A DNA stretch of 5,794 bases from Candidatus Latescibacterota bacterium (GTDB lineage: Bacteria > Latescibacterota > 4484-107): positions 1-5,794 of the forward strand of contig JAUWMS010000200.1 in NCBI GenBank assembly GCA_030613045.1. Direction: 5' to 3'. Below, piece by piece: positions 4,376 through 5,794 of the stretch (position 1 is the stretch's first letter; each line of letters starts with the position of its first letter). Both the position numbers and the translations under genes were made by a program. The notes under the pieces are model-generated. The model was given only the letters and a program-made list of their open reading frames with translations. It was not told where the DNA came from and did not search any database.

Positions 4376-5710
4376 CTAATCTCTTGACCGCTTCCTCTCA
4401 ATGACGATCACATCCCCCACCGCGCTCACACGCCCCGACAAGGAGGCATGCACCCTTGCTCCCAATACGTTTTCCGGAATTTCGGCAATGACGTCGCCCC
4501 GACTCACATGATCTCCGACCCGAACGATGGGGCGTGCCGGCGCACCAATGTGCTGCTTGAGTGGAAGGGATACCCGATCCACATCCGCCTGCACCTCGGT
4601 CAGGGGAGCGCCTCGATCGTACGGCGCCAGTCCCAGACGCGCGGTCAGCCGCTCGACCGGAATCCGACGCCACGCCTTCTCCTCCACCGGTGGGCGGGCA
4701 GGTTCTTTCTCCCATTCCGGCTTCACATCCAAGCGCGTCAGTTCGGCTTTCATCCAGGCACACGCTTGCTTTGGAGCAAGTCCCATCGGACAGGCGTACA
4801 ACTCACAACACCCGCATTCGGAGCACAACAAGGCTCCGGCCATCACCTGAGCGTCCGTGGAAAGGGGATGAGAAAGCGCGCGCATAATCCGATGCGGCTC
4901 GATACGATGTCCCGAAAGGTAGCGGGGACACAGGTCGGTGCACTGGCGGCACTGGGTGCACGCGGATCGGTCCTGCCGGAGCACTGTCGAAAAGGAGAGG
5001 TCTTTGCGTCCTTTCAACGGGTGATCCGAGGGAAGCACGAGGATCGCATTGGTCGTCTTGGTCACGGGTTTGGAAAAATCTTCGACGACCGATCCCATCA
5101 TCGCGCCGCCGAGCAGCGCGATGCATTTGTCCTCCGTCGCCCCTCCGGCCAGTGCGATCACATCGCTCAAGGATGCGCCAACAGGCACGGTCAGAGACAT
5201 CGGATTTTGCACCGCACCGGCCACGGTCAGCACGGTGTCCACCACCGGCTCGCCGTCCATCGCCCGCCGGATGTTGAGCAGCGTCTCCACGTTGCAGACC
5301 ACCGCGCCCACGTCCAACGGAATACCGCCCTCCGGAACCGCCTGGCCCGTGACCGAAAGCACGATCTCCTGCTCGTCCCCAGCGGGATAATACGAATCCA
5401 AAAGGAAAAACTCGATCCCGGAGCCTTTCGAGGCCGTCTCCAACGCCCGAATGGCCTCGGTGTAAGCTTCCTTAACCGCGATGACCTTGCGCTCCGCTCT
5501 CACCGCCGAAGCCACATGCTCCAATCCCTGAACGATCTCGTCCGCCCGCGCGGTCATCAATCCTCGATCCGCCTCCAGCAGCGGCTCGCATTCCGCTCCA
5601 TTAGCAATCGCCCATCGCGCTCGCCCGGAGAGTTTGACGTGCGTCGGGAATCCCGCTCCTCCGGCGCCCACGACTCCGGCGGCTCGAACACGCGCCACGA
5701 TGTCGTTCAC
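4376..5710 (-). CDS. pduS: PduS-like RnfC-family flavin/Fe-S oxidoreductase (microcompartment electron transfer)
   Basis: A 444-residue protein (PduS is about 450). PduS is a flavoprotein with two [4Fe-4S] clusters that uses NADH, reduces cobalamin in propanediol compartments, and binds the shell protein PduT. In order: a glycine-rich nucleotide-binding start GVVGAGGAGFPTHVK (12-26), NGAECEPLLEADRG (37-50) as in RnfC/Nqo1 proteins, the flavin domain to about 155, an SLBB-type domain (about 160-205), then CTQCRQCTDLCP (Cys251, 254, 257, 261) and CSECGCCELYACP (Cys296, 299, 302, 307, with an extra Cys301) as the two cluster sites. A C-terminal barrel-sandwich (lipoyl-like) domain covers about 380-437. 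This order, with the sandwich domain last, is that of PduS rather than RnfC. No membrane segment is present. The start is GTG at 5710; the site before it is a G-run and GGTGA, not a standard Shine-Dalgarno, but the protein aligns from here. Whether cobalamin is the acceptor here is unknown; another compartment redox reaction is equally possible. Confidence 0.92.
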   Translation of the reverse strand: MNDIVARVRAAGVVGAGGAGFPTHVKLSGRARWAIANGAECEPLLEADRGLMTARADEIVQGLEHVASAVRAERKVIAVKEAYTEAIRALETASKGSGIEFFLLDSYYPAGDEQEIVLSVTGQAVPEGGIPLDVGAVVCNVETLLNIRRAMDGEPVVDTVLTVAGAVQNPMSLTVPVGASLSDVIALAGGATEDKCIALLGGAMMGSVVEDFSKPVTKTTNAILVLPSDHPLKGRKDLSFSTVLRQDRSACTQCRQCTDLCPRYLSGHRIEPHRIMRALSHPLSTDAQVMAGALLCSECGCCELYACPMGLAPKQACAWMKAELTRLDVKPEWEKEPARPPVEEKAWRRIPVERLTARLGLAPYDRGAPLTEVQADVDRVSLPLKQHIGAPARPIVRVGDHVSRGDVIAEIPENVLGARVHASLSGRVSAVGDVIVIERKRSRD

Positions 5711-5729
5711 TTCACCGCCCCCCGAGTTT

Positions 5730-5757
5730 CACCGCAAAGGCGCAAAGCACGCAAAGA
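5730..5757. repeat. CGCAAAG short repeat cluster
   Basis: CGCAAAG occurs three times (5733-5739, 5741-5747, 5750-5756) after CAC. This matches, from memory, a common dispersed CACCGCAAAGGCGCAAAG-type intergenic repeat in many environmental bacterial genomes. It lies about 20 bases upstream of the pduS-like start and leaves little room for a promoter there. Confidence 0.55.
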
Positions 5758-5772
5758 AATTCAAAAAACAAA

Positions 5773-5794
5773 GGTTGAGGTTGAGGTTGAGGTT
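5773..5794. repeat. GGTTGA hexamer tandem repeat, running off the right edge
   Basis: Three perfect copies of GGTTGA and a partial fourth (GGTT) end at the last base of the window, so the array continues outside. On the transcribed strand it reads AACCTC repeats upstream of the pduS-like gene. Its length and copy number cannot be seen. Confidence 0.8.

Overview
The window comes from an uncultured-looking bacterium. Base composition is moderate to high GC in genes, with AT-richer intergenic stretches full of short repeats. A membrane-anchored M23 murein peptidase fits a diderm cell. The gene set and the repeat-rich spacers recall Planctomycetota, Poribacteria, Latescibacterota or similar lineages, but I cannot fix the phylum. 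All five supported genes lie on the minus strand, so transcription runs from the right end to the left end.

Right part (5710 down to 2433): three genes with a bacterial microcompartment (BMC) signature. First is a PduS-like flavin/iron-sulfur oxidoreductase (5710-4376). It is followed after 36 bases by a PLP-dependent DegT/DnrJ/EryC1/StrS-family aminotransferase (4339-3065). After an 83-base spacer comes a PduT-like tandem-BMC-domain shell protein (2981-2433). This shell protein keeps, exactly at residue 38, the cysteine that carries the pore [4Fe-4S] cluster in PduT. PduS and PduT are known partners that pass electrons across the shell in propanediol-utilising compartments. Here they flank an aminotransferase that is not part of that pathway. 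No hexameric or pentameric shell proteins, aldehyde dehydrogenase or signature enzyme are visible, so the window shows only an edge or satellite of a compartment locus.

Middle part (2432 to 1416): after a spacer largely filled by a 12-unit heptamer array lies a small cysteine-free helical protein of unknown function (2302-1967) with a near-perfect Shine-Dalgarno sequence. A 551-base gene-free region follows. It holds a hairpin repeat, a candidate weak terminator, a good sigma70-type promoter (TTGACA, 17 bases, TACATT), a 128-base element bounded by 14-base perfect inverted repeats (MITE-like), and a 10-bp hairpin in the leader of the next gene.

Left part (1415 to 1): a membrane-anchored M23/LytM endopeptidase with complete active site (1415-501), then the N-terminal 113 codons of aspartyl-tRNA synthetase (339 to beyond position 1). 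Its residues match the non-discriminating (Asp/Asn) type.

The intergenic DNA is notable. Almost every spacer is occupied by a small repeat: a CTCGTTCCC hairpin and a CGACTT-type hairpin in the aminotransferase-pduT gap, a related CGACTT hairpin with a compensatory base-pair change after the small gene, the heptamer array, a CGCAAAG triplet repeat and a GGTTGA hexamer array at the right edge.
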